Positions 1 through 7,412 of a stretch of DNA of 24,054 nt are shown here, piece by piece. Positions within the stretch are counted from its first letter, which is position 1; the number at the start of each line of letters is the position of its first letter. Source of the DNA: Parvibaculum sp049303435 (lineage in GTDB: Bacteria > Pseudomonadota > Alphaproteobacteria > Parvibaculales > Parvibaculaceae); NCBI GenBank assembly GCA_049303435.1, contig JBAQNC010000239.1:1-24054 (forward strand). The letters are read 5' to 3'. Under the pieces are notes generated by a model. The model was not told the DNA's origin. It ran no database searches and saw only the letters and a list, made by a program, of their open reading frames with translations. A program made the translations under genes and the position numbers.

Positions 1-65
1 ACCAAAAACAGAAACGCCAGAAACAAACGCGCCAGCGGCGCCGCATAGGCAGATGCCTTTTCCAT
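1..65 (-). CDS. DoxX-like membrane protein, N-terminal fragment (runs off the left edge)
   Basis: Only the first 21 codons are inside the window. They read MEKASAYAAPLARLFLAFLF and on into a hydrophobic stretch: a short charged/polar lead, then an Arg-containing entry into a first membrane helix. This resembles the start of DoxX-family four-helix inner-membrane proteins, which typically begin with a similar lead and an 'LGRLLLALIFL'-like helix. A purine-rich stretch (GAAGAGAAC on the minus strand) precedes the ATG. It lies downstream of, and co-oriented with, the GNAT gene. With so few residues the family call is tentative; any small membrane protein with this type of first helix could fit. 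Confidence 0.4.
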   Translation of the reverse strand, partial: MEKASAYAAPLARLFLAFLFL

Positions 66-183
66 AGTTCTCTTCCCCCTTGTTATGCCGGTTTCCCCGG
101 CTCGGTTGAAACAGAGCTTAAGGGACGGCTTGAGCAAAAGACTATGGGAAGTTGGAGATCAGATCGTTCCGCGGGCAGGACAA

Positions 184-720
184 TCAGGTCGGAGGACGGA
201 CCTCGAATATGTAGATCGGCCCGTTCCATTGGGTACCGTCACCTTCTGTCCGTTCGAGAGCGGCGACACCGGAAGCCGCCGCAATGGCGCGCGGCCAAAA
301 GGCAAGCGCGCGATGATTGAACGCACCAACAGCCACTTCCCAACGTCCGGGAAACATGGCGAGTATCTGCGCCACGGCGGCCTGCGCGATCCCCCTCGCG
401 CGATAACGGCGCGCGATAAAGAACTCGCCCATATTGTGCTCAACGGGTCTGCCAAGATGCGAGTGCGTATTCAGCAATGCAAAGCCCGCAGGCTCGCCCT
501 GCCAGCGGATCAAGAGCGCATGGCGATCAGCATCGGTCCAGTAATTGTCGAAGTAAGGAATTTCACCAAAGGCGCCCTCCTCCGTGATCTCGAACCCTTG
601 CGCGCTTTCGGGCACCATTTCCGAGAAATCATAGATGTAGAATTGCGCCAGCCCGGCGATGAGCGGCTTGGCTTCCATTCCGACCTTCGTCACAGTCAGC
701 TTTTCCAGATCGACACCCAT
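184..720 (-). CDS. GNAT-family N-acetyltransferase
   Basis: This 178-residue protein has the layout of a single-domain GCN5-related N-acetyltransferase, which moves an acetyl group from acetyl-CoA to an amine. The strand-turn 'ALLIRWQGEPAGFALLN' (about residues 68-84) matches motif D/A entry, and 'GEFFIARRYRARGIAQAAVAQIL' (about 97-119) is motif A with the pyrophosphate-binding R-x-x-G-I/A arm. The C-terminal 'NHRALAFWPRAIAA' resembles motif B. The ATG at 720 gives a family-typical length. It is transcribed divergently from dnaB across a 192-base gap. The substrate cannot be told from sequence; ribosomal, antibiotic and small-molecule acetyltransferases all share this fold. Confidence 0.75.
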   Translation of the reverse strand: MGVDLEKLTVTKVGMEAKPLIAGLAQFYIYDFSEMVPESAQGFEITEEGAFGEIPYFDNYWTDADRHALLIRWQGEPAGFALLNTHSHLGRPVEHNMGEFFIARRYRARGIAQAAVAQILAMFPGRWEVAVGAFNHRALAFWPRAIAAASGVAALERTEGDGTQWNGPIYIFEVRPPT

Positions 721-912
721 TGCGCCACGGCCCTTCCCGAATCGATTTCAGGCTCTTAGGCTGTAAGTTATACATCCTCTCTGTGGATAAATAGTCCATT
801 GGAAGCAAATACTTAGCTCCCATGAGGCCGTATGTATTGATAACTTGTTCGTTAGCGCCAAATACCGCTGTTGCAGCGTTATCTTTGGCTCTTGGTCGAG
901 TAGAAAAAGACC

Positions 913-2412
913 ATGGAAAACATCGCATCAGCCTTTCCCGAAATGCCCGACGACAAGGCGACCGAGGCCTATCGCGTTGCGCCTCACAATATCGAGGCGG
1001 AGCAGGCCCTTATCGGGGCCATCCTCGTCAACAATGAATCCTATGACCGGCTGTCGAGTTTTCTGGAGCCGCGGCACTTCTTCGATCCCCTGCATGGACG
1101 CATCTATGAGGGCGCGGCCAAGCTCATTACGGCGGGACATCTGGCGTCGCCTGTAACGCTGAAAAACTTCTTCGAGCGCGACGAGGCGCTGGCCGAAATC
1201 GGCGGGCCACAATATCTCGCGCGGCTGGCCGGTGCGGCGACCACCATCATCAATGTCGAAGCCTATGGACGCACGATCTACGATCTTTCGGTGCGCCGCG
1301 ATCTCATTCAGGTCGGCAGCGATATGCATACGCGCGCCTATGATGCGCCGATCGACGACACACCTGCCGCGCAAATTCTCGATGCCGAACAAGCGCTCTA
1401 TCAGCTTGCCGAAAGCGGCAAGTATGAAGGCGGCTTCCAGAATTTCTACGAGTCGCTCAAGGGCGCCATCGACATGGCGGCAGCGGCCTATGAACGCGAT
1501 GGCGGCCTGTCCGGCATCTCGTCGGGGCTTCGCGATCTCGATCACAAGATGGGCGGCTTGCAGCCTTCTGACCTGATCATCCTCGCCGGACGTCCCTCGA
1601 TGGGCAAAACCGCGCTTGCCACCAATATCGCCTTCAACGCGGCGAAGGCTTACAAGGCGGAGCATTTGCCGGACGGCACTGTGGATGTGAAAGACGGCGC
1701 GATTGTCGGTTTCTTCTCGCTCGAAATGTCCGCCGAACAATTGGCGACACGACTGCTGGCCGAACAATCCGGCGTGCCCTCGGAGCGCATCCGGCGCGGC
1801 AATATCCATGAGGACGAATTCCATCGTCTCGTCGACGCCTCGCGCGAATTGCAATCGATCCCGCTTTATATCGACGATACGGGTGGTCTCAACATCGCCA
1901 CGCTTGCGGCGCGCGCGCGGCGTTTGAAGCGTCAGCGCGGCCTCGGCATGCTGGTCATCGACTATCTCCAGCTTTTGTCGGGAACCGGCAAGGCAAGCGA
2001 CAACCGCGTGCAGGAAATCACCCAGATCACGACGGGCCTGAAGGCGCTCGCCAAGGAGTTGAACGTGCCGATTTTGGCACTGTCGCAGCTCTCGCGTCAG
2101 GTGGAAGCCCGCGACGACAAGCGGCCCCAGCTTTCGGACCTGCGTGAATCGGGCTCGATCGAACAGGATGCCGACGTGGTGATGTTCGTGTTCCGCGAAG
2201 AATACTATCTCCAGCGCAAGGAGCCGCGCGAAGGGACGCCGGAACATCTGACATGGCAGGCGGAAATGGAACAGCTTCTGGGCCTTGCCGAAGTCATCAT
2301 CGGCAAGCAGCGTCACGGCCCCACAGGCACGGTTCGCCTGCAGTTCCAGGCCGATGTCACCCGCTTCAGCGATCACGCTCAGGGCGACCACATGCCCGAA
2401 GAGATGTATTAA
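913..2412 (+). CDS. dnaB: Replicative DNA helicase DnaB
   Basis: This 499-residue protein is the hexameric 5'-3' helicase that unwinds the chromosome at the replication fork and recruits primase. The N-terminal helical domain occupies about residues 20-125 ('VAPHNIEAEQALIGAIL' is typical). The RecA-like ATPase domain follows, with Walker A G226-RPSMGKT-T233, Walker B ending at D350 in 'MLVIDYLQLL', and the arginine-finger region 'KQRHGPTG' (465-472). Length is usual for alphaproteobacterial DnaB. Only a weak A-rich stretch precedes the ATG, with no clear Shine-Dalgarno. In many relatives dnaB follows rpsR/rplI; here the upstream neighbour is a divergent GNAT gene. alr follows 77 bases later on the same strand. 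Confidence 0.97.
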   Translation: MENIASAFPEMPDDKATEAYRVAPHNIEAEQALIGAILVNNESYDRLSSFLEPRHFFDPLHGRIYEGAAKLITAGHLASPVTLKNFFERDEALAEIGGPQYLARLAGAATTIINVEAYGRTIYDLSVRRDLIQVGSDMHTRAYDAPIDDTPAAQILDAEQALYQLAESGKYEGGFQNFYESLKGAIDMAAAAYERDGGLSGISSGLRDLDHKMGGLQPSDLIILAGRPSMGKTALATNIAFNAAKAYKAEHLPDGTVDVKDGAIVGFFSLEMSAEQLATRLLAEQSGVPSERIRRGNIHEDEFHRLVDASRELQSIPLYIDDTGGLNIATLAARARRLKRQRGLGMLVIDYLQLLSGTGKASDNRVQEITQITTGLKALAKELNVPILALSQLSRQVEARDDKRPQLSDLRESGSIEQDADVVMFVFREEYYLQRKEPREGTPEHLTWQAEMEQLLGLAEVIIGKQRHGPTGTVRLQFQADVTRFSDHAQGDHMPEEMY

Positions 2413-2489
2413 GGTCGACATTGCAGGGTATGGTTCATCTTCTTGCCCCATTATTGGCGTCAAAGTGAGTTGATGGACCCGTACAGCCC

Positions 2490-3674
2490 GTGAACATGAC
2501 CAAGATTACTTCCCTGCGCTCTGGCGATACCGGCTCTGGCGATACCGGCTCTGGCATCGGCGGCCCCGATGCCCTGCTGACCGTCGATCTCGACGCACTG
2601 GCGGGCAATTTCACGCGCTATCAGAAACTCGCGCATGGAGCGGAGGTCGCGGGCGTGGTCAAGGCCAATGCCTATGGGCTGGGGCTGGCGCCTGTGGCGC
2701 GCGCCATGGCGGCGGCGGGCTGCAAGACCTTCTTCGTGACGGATGCCGCCGAAGGCACGGCGCTACGCGCCATCCTGCCGGACGCCATTATCTACCTCAC
2801 CAATGGGTTGCCGCCGGGGGCCGGCCCTCTGGCGCGGGCGGCGGCTCTGCGCCCCTGCCTTGGCAGCCTTGCGGAACTCGAAGCTTGGTCGCTTGAATCC
2901 GATATTGCAGGCCAGGCGCTCCCTGCCGCCTTGCATTTTGATACCGGCATGAACCGGCTGGGCTTCGATGCGCGCGAAGCGGCCTATCTGCTTGATCATA
3001 TGGATGAGGCCAAAGGCATCGAAATTTCGCTCATCATGAGCCACCTAGCCTGCGCCGATGAGCCGGACCATCCACTGAACAAGGCGCAACTCGCCCGCTT
3101 CCGCGAGATTGCGACGAGTTTCCATGACACGCCCAGAAGCCTCGCCAATTCGGCGGGCGTGCTGCTTGGCGCGGACTATTGCTTCGATCTCGTGCGACCG
3201 GGCTATGCCATCTATGGCGGTGTGCCGGTCGAGGGCCATGCAAGCCCCGTGACGCCCGTCGTCACGGCACAGGCCCGCGTTCTACAGGTTCGCGAGGTCG
3301 AGCCAGGCGAAGCGGCAGGCTATGGCGGGACATGGCAGGCTGAAGGTCCGCGGCGGCTCGCCACCCTCTCGATGGGCTATGCCGATGGCTATTTCAGGGC
3401 GCTCGGCTCCAATGCAGGCGCGGCGCGGGTGTTTGTCGGCGGACACTTTGCCCCCCTTGCCGGTCGCATCTCGATGGACCTGCTGATGGTCGATATCACC
3501 GCCCTGCCCGATGATGCAGTCCGGCGCGGGGATCTTGCCGAACTCATCGGGCCACATGTTTCGCTTGAAGAAATGGCGGCGCGGGCGGGCACAATCGGGT
3601 ATGAAGTGCTGACGAGTTTGGGAGATCGCTATATACGGCACTACACTGGCAAGGCCGTCGCGGCAGAATCATGA
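2490..3674 (+). CDS. alr: Alanine racemase
   Basis: This is a fold-type III PLP enzyme that interconverts L- and D-alanine for peptidoglycan synthesis in the cytoplasm. The PLP lysine is K58 in 'VVKANAYGLG', the second catalytic residue is the tyrosine near 278 in 'AGYGGTW', and the C-terminal beta domain contains 'GRISMDLLMVDIT'. At 394 residues it is slightly longer than usual because of an N-terminal lead (about residues 11-25) rich in Gly/Ser/Asp/Thr and encoded by a 15-bp tandem repeat. The start could be GTG 2490 or ATG 2496; neither has a clear Shine-Dalgarno. It follows dnaB and ends 13 bases before mlaE, so cotranscription is likely. Confidence 0.95.
   Translation: MNMTKITSLRSGDTGSGDTGSGIGGPDALLTVDLDALAGNFTRYQKLAHGAEVAGVVKANAYGLGLAPVARAMAAAGCKTFFVTDAAEGTALRAILPDAIIYLTNGLPPGAGPLARAAALRPCLGSLAELEAWSLESDIAGQALPAALHFDTGMNRLGFDAREAAYLLDHMDEAKGIEISLIMSHLACADEPDHPLNKAQLARFREIATSFHDTPRSLANSAGVLLGADYCFDLVRPGYAIYGGVPVEGHASPVTPVVTAQARVLQVREVEPGEAAGYGGTWQAEGPRRLATLSMGYADGYFRALGSNAGAARVFVGGHFAPLAGRISMDLLMVDITALPDDAVRRGDLAELIGPHVSLEEMAARAGTIGYEVLTSLGDRYIRHYTGKAVAAES
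2520..2555 (+). repeat. 15-bp direct tandem repeat in the 5' end of alr (2.4 copies)
   Basis: The unit TCTGGCGATACCGGC occurs twice head to tail (2520-2534 and 2535-2549) and is followed by a third partial copy (2550-2555). Because the unit is a multiple of three, it adds Ser-Gly-Asp-Thr-Gly blocks without shifting the frame. It looks like a slippage-generated insertion in the disordered lead before the first beta strand of alanine racemase. Confidence 0.9.
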
Positions 3675-3687
3675 GTGAGGGGCGACA

Positions 3688-4461
3688 TTGAATTTTCTAG
3701 CAATCATCGGACGGGTGGTTCTCGCCCTGTTTGGCGAAATCGGTCGGCTGTCCGTCTTCGCCTGGGGTGCGGTCAGTCACATCTTCCGCCCTCCCTTTTT
3801 CTGGCGGTTGCTCGCCCAGCAGATGATGCGGATTGGCTATTTCTCGCTGCCGGTCGTGGCGCTGACCGCCTTCTTCACGGGCGGCGCGCTGGCGCTCCAG
3901 ATCTATTATGGCGGCAACAACATCAATTCCGAGAGCATCGTCTCCACCATCGTCGCGCTGGGCATCACGCGCGAACTGGGTCCCGTGCTTGGCGGGCTGA
4001 TGGTGGCGGGTCGTGTATCTGCGGCGATCGCTGCCGAGCTTGGCACTATGCGGGTGACGGAACAGATCGACGCGCTCACGACGCTTTCGACCAACCCGGT
4101 GAAATATCTCGTGGTGCCGCGTCTCGTGGCTGCGATCTTCACGCTGCCGCTTCTGGTCTTCATCGCCGACATTCTCGGCGTGATGGGCGGTTTTGTGGTG
4201 GGGACCGCAAGCCTGCATTTCAACGCAGGCGTCTACATCACGACGACGGCCAATTTCCTGAAGTTCGACGATGTGATGTCCGGTCTCATCAAGGCGGGCG
4301 TCTTCGGTTTCATCATCGCGATGATGGGTTGTTTCCACGGCTTCAACTCCAAGGGCGGTGCGCAAGGCGTGGGCCGTGCGACGACAAACGCTGTCGTCTC
4401 CGCCTCCATTCTCATTCTGGCGTCGAACTATGTGATGACGTCGCTCCTGTTTGCGAAGTGA
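3688..4461 (+). CDS. mlaE: MlaE-family ABC transporter permease (phospholipid/lipid transport)
   Basis: This 257-residue polytopic inner-membrane protein is the permease half of an Mla-type importer/exporter moving phospholipids between the membranes. The characteristic core is present: 'FFTGGALALQIY' (about 49-60), 'ALGITRELGPVLGGLMVAGRVSAAIAAELGTMRVTEQIDAL' (about 90-130) and later helices ending 'ASILILASNYVMTSLLF'. Start is TTG at 3688 preceded by GAGGGG with good spacing. Length is typical (~260). The ATPase gene mlaF starts 10 bases after its stop. The usual substrate-binding MlaD is not in this window, so the complex must be completed from elsewhere. MlaE and the plant-type TGD1/Ycf63 permeases share this signature. 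Confidence 0.93.
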   Translation: MNFLAIIGRVVLALFGEIGRLSVFAWGAVSHIFRPPFFWRLLAQQMMRIGYFSLPVVALTAFFTGGALALQIYYGGNNINSESIVSTIVALGITRELGPVLGGLMVAGRVSAAIAAELGTMRVTEQIDALTTLSTNPVKYLVVPRLVAAIFTLPLLVFIADILGVMGGFVVGTASLHFNAGVYITTTANFLKFDDVMSGLIKAGVFGFIIAMMGCFHGFNSKGGAQGVGRATTNAVVSASILILASNYVMTSLLFAK

Positions 4462-4471
4462 GGGCAGACCC

Positions 4472-5248
4472 ATGACCGATGTGCCCAAGATCGAACTCCG
4501 CAATGTCTCCAAGCGTTTTGGCCCCAAGGTCGTTCTCGACAATCTGAGCCTGACCGTCACGCGCGGCACCTCACTCATCGTGATCGGCGGCTCAGGTACG
4601 GGCAAGTCGGTCATGCTGAAATGCGTGCTCGGCATCCTGCGTCCCGACGAAGGCGAAATTCTTGTCGATGGCCAGAACGTGCTGAAGATGAGCGCCAGCG
4701 CCCGCGAGGAAAACCTGCGCAAGTTCGGCATGCTGTTTCAGGGTGGCGCCTTATTCGACAGTCTGAGCGTCTGGGAGAATGTCGCCTTCGGACTCATTCA
4801 GGGACGCAAGATGAAGCGGAAGCAGGCGAAAGACATCGCCATCGAAAAGCTCGCCAAGGTGGGCCTTGGTGCGGAAGTCGGCGCGCTCTATCCCGCTGAG
4901 CTGTCCGGCGGCATGCAGAAACGGGTGGGTCTTGCACGCGCCGTTGCAACCGATCCTGAAATCATCTTCTTCGACGAGCCGACGACGGGTCTCGACCCCA
5001 TCATGGCGGACGTCATCAATGATCTTATCATCGACAGCGTGAAAGACCTCGGCGCCACAGCGCTTTCGATCACGCATGACATGTCGAGCGCGCGCAAGAT
5101 CGCCGACGAGCTGGCCATGATCTACAAGGGCCAGATCATCTGGAAAGGCCCGCGCGAGCAAATCGATGACAGCGGCAATGAATATGTGGACCAGTTCATC
5201 CACGGACGTGCGGATGGTCCCATCAAGATGGAAGTGCTGAAACCCTGA
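4472..5248 (+). CDS. mlaF: MlaF-family ABC transporter ATP-binding protein
   Basis: This 258-residue ATPase energises the adjacent MlaE permease. It has Walker A GGSGTGKS (39-46), the Q-loop in 'GMLFQGGALFDSL' (about 86-98), the signature LSGGMQ (144-149), Walker B 'EIIFFDEPTTGLDP' (D168/E169) and the switch histidine H202 in 'SITHD'. The ATG at 4472 is chosen over an in-frame GTG at 4451 because it gives the family-typical 'IELRNVSKRFG' start and avoids overlap with mlaE. Its stop overlaps the radA start by one base (TGATG), suggesting translational coupling. Confidence 0.93.
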   Translation: MTDVPKIELRNVSKRFGPKVVLDNLSLTVTRGTSLIVIGGSGTGKSVMLKCVLGILRPDEGEILVDGQNVLKMSASAREENLRKFGMLFQGGALFDSLSVWENVAFGLIQGRKMKRKQAKDIAIEKLAKVGLGAEVGALYPAELSGGMQKRVGLARAVATDPEIIFFDEPTTGLDPIMADVINDLIIDSVKDLGATALSITHDMSSARKIADELAMIYKGQIIWKGPREQIDDSGNEYVDQFIHGRADGPIKMEVLKP

Positions 5249-6663
5249 TGGCTCGGGTCAGTCGAACATTTACCTGTCAATCCTGCGGCGCGGTCACATC
5301 GCGCTGGGTGGGTCGCTGCGAGAGTTGCGGCGAATGGAACACCATCACGGAAGAAGCGGCTGAAAGTTCCGGCGTTGCGGGGGGGCCGCTGAAACTTGTC
5401 GGCAAGACCAAGGGGCGGCACATCGCGCTTGTGCCGATGGCTGGCGAGACAGCCGAACCGCCCCGCCTCATTACCGGCGTCGCGGAATTCGATCGGGTCT
5501 GCGGTGGTGGGCTGGTGCCGGGCTCTGCCATTCTCATTGGCGGCGATCCGGGGATCGGCAAATCGACACTGTTGCTACAAGCGATGGCGGCGCTGAGTAA
5601 AACCGCTCCCGTCGTCTATATTTCGGGCGAAGAAGCGATCGCCCAGGTCCGCATGCGCGCGCGGCGTCTGGGGCTGGAAAGCTCAGGCGTGCGGCTTGGC
5701 ACCGAAACGAACCTCAAGGACATTGTCGCGACGCTGGAAGATGGCAATCCACCGGCAGCAGTCGTCATCGACTCCATCCAGACCATGTGGACCGAAGCGC
5801 TGGAAAGCGCGCCGGGCACTGTCACGCAGGTGCGCGCCACCGCGCAGGAACTTGTCCGGTTCGCCAAGCGCCGCGGCACGGCTGTCATCCTTGTCGGTCA
5901 CGTCACCAAGGATGGCCAGATCGCGGGACCGCGCGTGGTCGAGCATATGGTCGATGCCGTCATCTATTTCGAAGGCGAGCGGGGACATCAGTTCCGTATT
6001 CTGCGCGCCGTCAAGAACCGCTTCGGTCCCGCCAATGAAATCGGCGTCTTTGAAATGGGAGAATTAGGGCTACAGGAAGTGCCGAACCCCTCGGCGCTTT
6101 TCCTCGGCGAACGCGATGGCGATACCAATGGCTCGGCGGTCTTTGCCGGTATCGAGGGAACGCGGCCCGTCCTTGTCGAGATACAGGCGCTCGTTGCCCA
6201 AAGTTCGCTCGGCACCCCGCGCCGCGCGGTGGTCGGCTGGGATTCAGGTCGCCTGTCGATGGTTCTGGCTGTGCTTGACGCGCGTTGCGGCTTGTCGCTC
6301 GGCGGGCAGGACGTCTATCTCAATGTGGCGGGTGGTTTGAGAATCAACGAGCCTGCCGCTGACCTTGCTGTGGCGAGCGCCCTTGTTTCCTCCATCACCG
6401 GGACGCCTTTGCCCAGCGATTGCGTGATATTCGGCGAAATCAGCCTTTCGGGGGCCATTCGGCCTGTAAGCCAGACGGAAGCCCGCCTCAAAGAGGCGGA
6501 AAAGCTCGGTTTCCAGCGGGCCATTCTCCCTGCCTTCGCGGCCCGCCAGCGCCCGTCCACCAAATTGGAACTTATCGAAATTTCCGATCTGGCGGGTCTC
6601 GTGGCAAAATTGACGGCGGATAGCAAACCACGCACCCGGACAGTCTCGGACGACGAGATATGA
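5248..6663 (+). CDS. radA: DNA repair protein RadA (branch-migration helicase)
   Basis: RadA is a RecA-like hexameric motor that extends heteroduplex DNA during homologous recombination. All parts are visible in 471 residues: a C4 zinc finger (C10, C13, C24, C27), Walker A in 'GGDPGIGKST' (98-107), Walker B 'VVIDSIQT' (172-179), the family-specific KNRFG motif (256-260), and a C-terminal Lon-protease-like domain ('GGLRINEPAADLAVASAL') that lacks protease function in this family. The length is normal. It begins in the last base of mlaF and is followed 25 bases later by cvpA. Confidence 0.97.
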   Translation: MARVSRTFTCQSCGAVTSRWVGRCESCGEWNTITEEAAESSGVAGGPLKLVGKTKGRHIALVPMAGETAEPPRLITGVAEFDRVCGGGLVPGSAILIGGDPGIGKSTLLLQAMAALSKTAPVVYISGEEAIAQVRMRARRLGLESSGVRLGTETNLKDIVATLEDGNPPAAVVIDSIQTMWTEALESAPGTVTQVRATAQELVRFAKRRGTAVILVGHVTKDGQIAGPRVVEHMVDAVIYFEGERGHQFRILRAVKNRFGPANEIGVFEMGELGLQEVPNPSALFLGERDGDTNGSAVFAGIEGTRPVLVEIQALVAQSSLGTPRRAVVGWDSGRLSMVLAVLDARCGLSLGGQDVYLNVAGGLRINEPAADLAVASALVSSITGTPLPSDCVIFGEISLSGAIRPVSQTEARLKEAEKLGFQRAILPAFAARQRPSTKLELIEISDLAGLVAKLTADSKPRTRTVSDDEI

Positions 6664-6688
6664 TAAAGTTGTATCAAGGAGAGATAAA

Positions 6689-7369
6689 TTGACCCTCTTT
6701 GACGGCCTCATCGTAGCTGTATTGCTGATTTCCAGTGTGCTCGCCTTTTTGAGGGGCTTCACCAATGAAGTCCTGTCGATCCTGGCCTGGGTGGTTGGCG
6801 CTCTGGCGGCCTTGTGGCTCTTCCCCTATGGAACGCCCGTGCTACGCCAGTTTCTTTCACCAGACTGGCTGGCGGCGGCCGCGTCCGCCGTCGTCATCTT
6901 TATCGTGACCTATCTTGTCGTCGCGGCTTTCACCTCTCGCTGGGCTGGTCGATTTCTCGATCTTTTCGAGCAGGCGGAAATGCTGGACCGAACATTGGGC
7001 CTCATTTTCGGCGCCATTCGCGGCCTGCTGGTCGTCACCGTCGCCTATCTCTTCTTTGCCTGGCTCGTGCCCAATCGCGCTGAACAACCACACTGGATCA
7101 GAGACGCCAAACTACGTCCTCTGGTGGAGCGGACGGCGGCAACTTTATTTACCCTGGCGCCAACCGAATCGGATTTGCGCTCTCATATTCCCAACGACCG
7201 CTTGATTTACAACGGTTCACCCCCTAAATCTGCGGCACCTGCGGCGAATCCGCCCGCCGCAGCGTCATCGAATTCGCAAGCCAAATCGGACGCTGACAGC
7301 GCATCTGTGCCGGGCTATAACTCCTCCGAACGCAAGGGGCTCGATAGGCTTTTCGAGAATGCGGAGTGA
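6689..7369 (+). CDS. cvpA: CvpA family membrane protein
   Basis: This 226-residue inner-membrane protein matches the CvpA (colicin V production) family, which has four membrane helices; the biochemical role is poorly defined, with links to envelope stress and cell division reported for the family. The N-terminus 'LFDGLIVAVLLISSVLAFLRGFTNEVLSILAW' with the conserved Arg-Gly-Phe loop is diagnostic. Helices lie about residues 5-22, 28-48, 55-77 and 105-126, followed by a polar Ala/Ser/Pro-rich tail (about 170-215) likely disordered in the cytoplasm. The start is TTG with AAGGAGA just upstream. Placement next to purF is a widespread arrangement in proteobacteria. Confidence 0.92.
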   Translation: MTLFDGLIVAVLLISSVLAFLRGFTNEVLSILAWVVGALAALWLFPYGTPVLRQFLSPDWLAAAASAVVIFIVTYLVVAAFTSRWAGRFLDLFEQAEMLDRTLGLIFGAIRGLLVVTVAYLFFAWLVPNRAEQPHWIRDAKLRPLVERTAATLFTLAPTESDLRSHIPNDRLIYNGSPPKSAAPAANPPAAASSNSQAKSDADSASVPGYNSSERKGLDRLFENAE

Positions 7370-7400
7370 ATGGGTCCATTGGGGCGTGACCAACCCCGTC

Positions 7401-7404
7401 GGAG
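7401..7404 (+). promoter_or_regulatory. Shine-Dalgarno deciding the purF start
   Basis: GGAG lies 8 bases before the ATG at 7413, supporting this start over the in-frame ATG at 7359, which lies inside the end of cvpA and has no comparable site. Confidence 0.6.
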
Positions 7405-7412
7405 CACATGGT

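Noticed and set aside
721..912. dnaB/GNAT divergent region examined for promoters (for example TTGATA at 837)
   Set aside because: No -35/-10 pair with good spacing and match on either strand; candidates were too weak to list.
928..2463. 511-codon open frame on the minus strand opposite dnaB
   Set aside because: It is antisense to a fully conserved DnaB, has no recognisable motif, and is His/Arg-rich as expected from a GC-rich shadow frame.
4451..4471. Upstream GTG start for mlaF overlapping mlaE
   Set aside because: Adds seven non-conserved residues; the ATG at 4472 gives the normal ABC N-terminus.
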